Of a stretch of DNA of 64,000 bases, positions 61,629-64,000 are shown piece after piece. Numbering within the stretch: position 1 is the stretch's first letter; each line of letters begins with the position of its first letter. The notes under the pieces were generated by a model. That model was not told where the DNA came from and ran no database searches. It saw only the letters and a program-made list of their open reading frames with translations. Source of the DNA: Rhizobium sp. NFR07 (GTDB taxonomy: Bacteria > Pseudomonadota > Alphaproteobacteria > Rhizobiales > Rhizobiaceae); the NCBI RefSeq assembly GCF_900111905.1, contig NZ_FOKM01000011.1, positions 62,001-126,000 on the forward strand. The letters are read 5' to 3'. The translations under genes and the position numbers were made by a program.

Positions 61629-62011
61629 AATACTCCCCGCCGAACCCCCGGCTTGACTTGGGTATAGCGATAAAAGCTTAAAGTGTTTTCAACGCTTCAC
61701 AGTCAGTGAAGGGCGCGATCTGGCGCTATCGCGGCGGGACAAGGGGTTATGTGGATTGCTCTCCCCTTATTCTTTACCGCTGCTTTACCCTAAGCCGGAA
61801 ATTGGCCGTGGGAACCGCCCGAATGAGATTGAGCCCGCCTCAATTATTCGCAAAGCCGCAGGCTAGGTCTTTGGGTAAGGCTTACGAGTTAAGGATATCG
61901 GGTGCTGCGTCTTGAAGTACCGGGCATTGACACTCTATGTAGGGACTGACCCATTCCAATGATTCCGGAGCGCCACGCTGCCTTCGGCAAGGCATTTGAC
62001 AAAGGACGGAC
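61629..62011. promoter_or_regulatory. Divergent promoter region between the diguanylate cyclase gene and clpP
   Basis: No gene was found in these 383 bases. A perfect dyad CTTCAC-AGTCA-GTGAAG (61695-61711) lies 67 bp from the cyclase start. CTTGAA (61911-61916) and CTATGT (61935-61940), 18 bp apart, resemble an alphaproteobacterial heat-shock (RpoH) promoter about 72 bp before clpP. TTGACA also occurs at 61927. Confidence 0.55.
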
Positions 62012-62644
62012 ATGACAAATCCAGTTGATACCGCAATGGCCCTGGTGCCGATGGTCGTCGAACAGACCAATCGCGGTGAGCGTTCCTACGACATCTACTC
62101 GCGTCTTCTGAAGGAACGCATCATCTTCCTCACCGGTCCGGTGGAAGATCACATGGCGTCGCTCGTCTGCGCACAGCTTCTGTTCCTCGAAGCCGAGAAC
62201 CCGAAGAAGGAAATCGCCCTCTACATCAATTCGCCGGGTGGCGTCGTCACCGCTGGCATGGCGATCTACGACACGATGCAGTTCATCAAGCCGGCCGTTT
62301 CGACGCTCTGCGTCGGTCAGGCAGCCTCGATGGGCTCGCTGCTTCTGGCCGCCGGCGCGAAGGGCATGCGGTTTGCAACGCCGAACGCGCGCATCATGGT
62401 TCACCAGCCGTCCGGCGGCTTCCAGGGCCAGGCCTCGGATATCGAGCGTCACGCCCGCGACATCATCAAGATGAAGCGTCGCCTGAACGAGGTTTACGTC
62501 AAGCATACCGGCCGCACGCTGGACGAAGTCGAGAAGACCCTCGACCGTGACCATTTCATGACGTCGGACGAAGCCCAGGAATGGGGTGTGATCGACAGGA
62601 TCCTGACGTCGCGCCTTGAAATGGAAGGCGGCGCGGAAGCGTAG
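62012..62644 (+). CDS. clpP: ATP-dependent Clp protease proteolytic subunit
   Basis: The 210-residue ClpP serine protease subunit, which forms the barrel used with ClpX or ClpA. Catalytic residues are Ser106 (QAASMGS), His131 (MVHQPSG) and Asp180 (DRDHFM). ATG 62012 follows AAAGGACGG. clpX follows, the standard order. The region upstream has a heat-shock-like promoter. Length and motifs are normal. Confidence 0.98.
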   Translation: MTNPVDTAMALVPMVVEQTNRGERSYDIYSRLLKERIIFLTGPVEDHMASLVCAQLLFLEAENPKKEIALYINSPGGVVTAGMAIYDTMQFIKPAVSTLCVGQAASMGSLLLAAGAKGMRFATPNARIMVHQPSGGFQGQASDIERHARDIIKMKRRLNEVYVKHTGRTLDEVEKTLDRDHFMTSDEAQEWGVIDRILTSRLEMEGGAEA

Positions 62645-62670
62645 GTGTGCCAAGGGCTTTCGTCGACTGT

Positions 62671-62696
62671 AACCCCTATGTGAGTGAAAAGGGGTT
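62671..62696 (+). terminator. Hairpin after clpP
   Basis: AACCCCT (62671-62677) pairs with AGGGGTT (62690-62696) around a 12-nt loop, 27 bp after the clpP stop, followed by TCAAG. It is a weak terminator; the remaining 230 bases before clpX should hold the clpX promoter. Confidence 0.5.
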
Positions 62697-62925
62697 TCAA
62701 GTCGGCAGGAAAGCGCTATTAGTAACTATTAATGCTGTGTTGAACTTTTGTGACATAGCATTCGTCTCTGAGGGGTTTCGTTGCCGCCGGTCCCTATATG
62801 GGTCGGTAGAGTACCCCTGAAGCAGGGCAGGCACGTGAGCCGGTCGGTGTCGCGTGCCGGCAGCGGTAGAGTGGACTGCGCCCGTTTCTTTGGACGTGAG
62901 CGCAGAGTGCTGGAAGGAAAGTGAT

Positions 62926-64000
62926 ATGAGCAAAGTCAGCAGCGGCAACGGCGGCGACTCCAAGAATACGTTGTACTGCTCGTTCTGCGGAAAGAGCCAG
63001 CACGAGGTCCGCAAGCTTATCGCGGGCCCGACGGTGTTCATCTGCGATGAATGCGTCGAATTGTGCATGGACATCATTCGCGAAGAGAACAAGACCTCGA
63101 TGGTCAAGTCCCGCGACGGCGTTCCCACGCCCCAGGACATCATCAAGGTCCTCGACGAATATGTCATCGGCCAGAAACAGGCCAAGCGCATTCTTTCGGT
63201 CGCCGTACACAACCATTACAAGCGTCTCGCACATGCCTCCAAGGGCGGCGAAGTCGAGCTTGCGAAGTCGAACATCATGCTGGTCGGCCCGACCGGCTGC
63301 GGCAAGACCTATCTTGCCCAGACGCTCGCCCGCATCATCGACGTTCCCTTCACAATGGCTGATGCGACGACGCTTACCGAAGCCGGCTATGTCGGTGAGG
63401 ATGTCGAGAACATCATCCTGAAGCTCCTGCAGGCCGCCGACTACAATGTCGAACGCGCCCAGCGCGGCATCGTCTATATCGACGAAGTCGACAAGATATC
63501 GCGCAAGTCCGACAATCCGTCGATCACGCGCGACGTCTCGGGCGAGGGCGTGCAGCAGGCGCTGCTCAAGATCATGGAAGGCACTGTTGCCTCGGTACCG
63601 CCGCAGGGCGGCCGCAAGCATCCGCAGCAGGAATTCCTGCAGGTCGACACGACGAACATCCTGTTCATCTGCGGCGGTGCCTTCGCCGGTCTCGACAAGA
63701 TCATCTCCGCTCGCGGCGAGAAGACCTCGATCGGCTTCGGCGCCAGCGTCGCAGCTCCGGACGACCGTCGCGTCGGCGAAGTGCTGCGCGAGCTGGAGCC
63801 GGAAGACCTGGTCAAGTTCGGCCTGATCCCGGAATTCATCGGTCGTCTGCCGGTTCTGGCGACGCTCGAAGACCTGGATGAGGATGCCCTGATCCAGATC
63901 CTGTCGGAGCCCAAGAACGCGCTCGTCAAGCAGTATCAGCGCCTGTTCGAGATGGAAGACGTGGAACTGACCTTCCACGAGGACGCCCTGCGCGAAATCG
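62926..64000 (+). CDS. clpX: ATP-dependent Clp protease ATP-binding subunit ClpX (3' end beyond window)
   Basis: The first 358 codons of ClpX, the AAA+ unfoldase that feeds substrates to ClpP. The N-terminal zinc-binding domain has Cys18, Cys21, Cys40 and Cys43 (YCSFCGKS and FICDECVE). The Walker A motif is GPTGCGKT (121-128), Walker B is IVYIDEVDK, and the sensor region ...LIPEFIGRLPV is present. ATG 62926 follows AAGGAAA. The gene runs off the right edge, so about 65 C-terminal residues are missing from view. Confidence 0.97.
   Translation, partial: MSKVSSGNGGDSKNTLYCSFCGKSQHEVRKLIAGPTVFICDECVELCMDIIREENKTSMVKSRDGVPTPQDIIKVLDEYVIGQKQAKRILSVAVHNHYKRLAHASKGGEVELAKSNIMLVGPTGCGKTYLAQTLARIIDVPFTMADATTLTEAGYVGEDVENIILKLLQAADYNVERAQRGIVYIDEVDKISRKSDNPSITRDVSGEGVQQALLKIMEGTVASVPPQGGRKHPQQEFLQVDTTNILFICGGAFAGLDKIISARGEKTSIGFGASVAAPDDRRVGEVLRELEPEDLVKFGLIPEFIGRLPVLATLEDLDEDALIQILSEPKNALVKQYQRLFEMEDVELTFHEDALREI

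Noticed and set aside
61706..61915. A 69-codon plus-strand frame before clpP
   Set aside because: It covers the promoter region, has no ribosome binding site and no recognisable product.

Overview
The window is high-GC chromosomal DNA of an alphaproteobacterium, most likely a member of the Rhizobiaceae (Rhizobium/Agrobacterium/Neorhizobium group). This rests on the gene content and order: bpt-RDD-hemB-DUF6163-ldtR, glyA-nrdR-ribD-ribE-ribH-nusB, DUF177-plsX-fabH-ihfA-merR, rplM-rpsI, argC-speB and clpP-clpX. A BA14K protein, a magnesium-type HemB and several rhizobial orphan small proteins point the same way. There is no rRNA, CRISPR array, insertion sequence or recognisable prophage. One tRNA gene, tRNA-Pro(GGG), is present.

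Region by region. 1-4.3 kb: the first codons of a DMT transporter, bpt, an RDD protein, hemB, DUF6163 and the regulator ldtR. 4.4-8.3 kb: a four-gene cassette (ECF transporter S subunit, double ATPase, EcfT, then a phosphoribosyltransferase) lying between ldtR and ldtP. 8.5-12 kb: ldtP, then an outer-membrane barrel gene and a secreted Ntn amide hydrolase. 12-20.3 kb: glyA, nrdR, the riboflavin genes, nusB, an MFS transporter and the proton-pumping pyrophosphatase hppA. 20.4-25.7 kb: bamE, a cytochrome bc1 chaperone, DUF177, plsX, fabH, ihfA and a MerR regulator. 25.7-28.4 kb: small secreted or orphan proteins, a cytochrome c and the tRNA. 28.5-36.8 kb: an exopolysaccharide cluster (polymerase/ligase, initiating sugar transferase, glycosyltransferase, export lipoprotein, chain-length protein, acyltransferase) that by content and position resembles the unipolar polysaccharide (upp) locus of Agrobacterium. 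36.9-44.2 kb: DUF2842, ctaA, a small-molecule kinase, argC, speB, a monooxygenase-fold protein, a Tat-exported amidohydrolase, rpsI and rplM. 44.2-45.0 kb is a gene-poor, partly AT-rich stretch. 45.0-50.1 kb: a CoA-binding protein, O-acetylhomoserine sulfhydrylase, a cation efflux protein, a single-domain response regulator and a TerC/CBS membrane protein.

50.4-56.7 kb is the most mosaic part: a divergent bdcA/bdcR pair with two matching operator-like dyads, a cupin, two decayed gene tails, an uncommon pair of membrane-associated genes (TIGR02587/TIGR02588), a marR/SDR divergent pair around a 24-bp palindrome, and lrgA-lrgB. 57.2-64 kb: a cytochrome P450, gamma-glutamyltransferase, a membrane diguanylate cyclase, then clpP and a clpX gene cut by the window end.

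The best candidates for something undescribed are the ECF-transporter/phosphoribosyltransferase cassette, with a hairpin that covers its ribosome binding site and an asymmetric double ATPase; the long structured leader with an intrinsic terminator in front of the terC-like gene; the bdcAR operator pair; and the TIGR02587/TIGR02588 island flanked by gene debris. Functions are inferred from recognisable motifs and remembered family features. No database search was possible.
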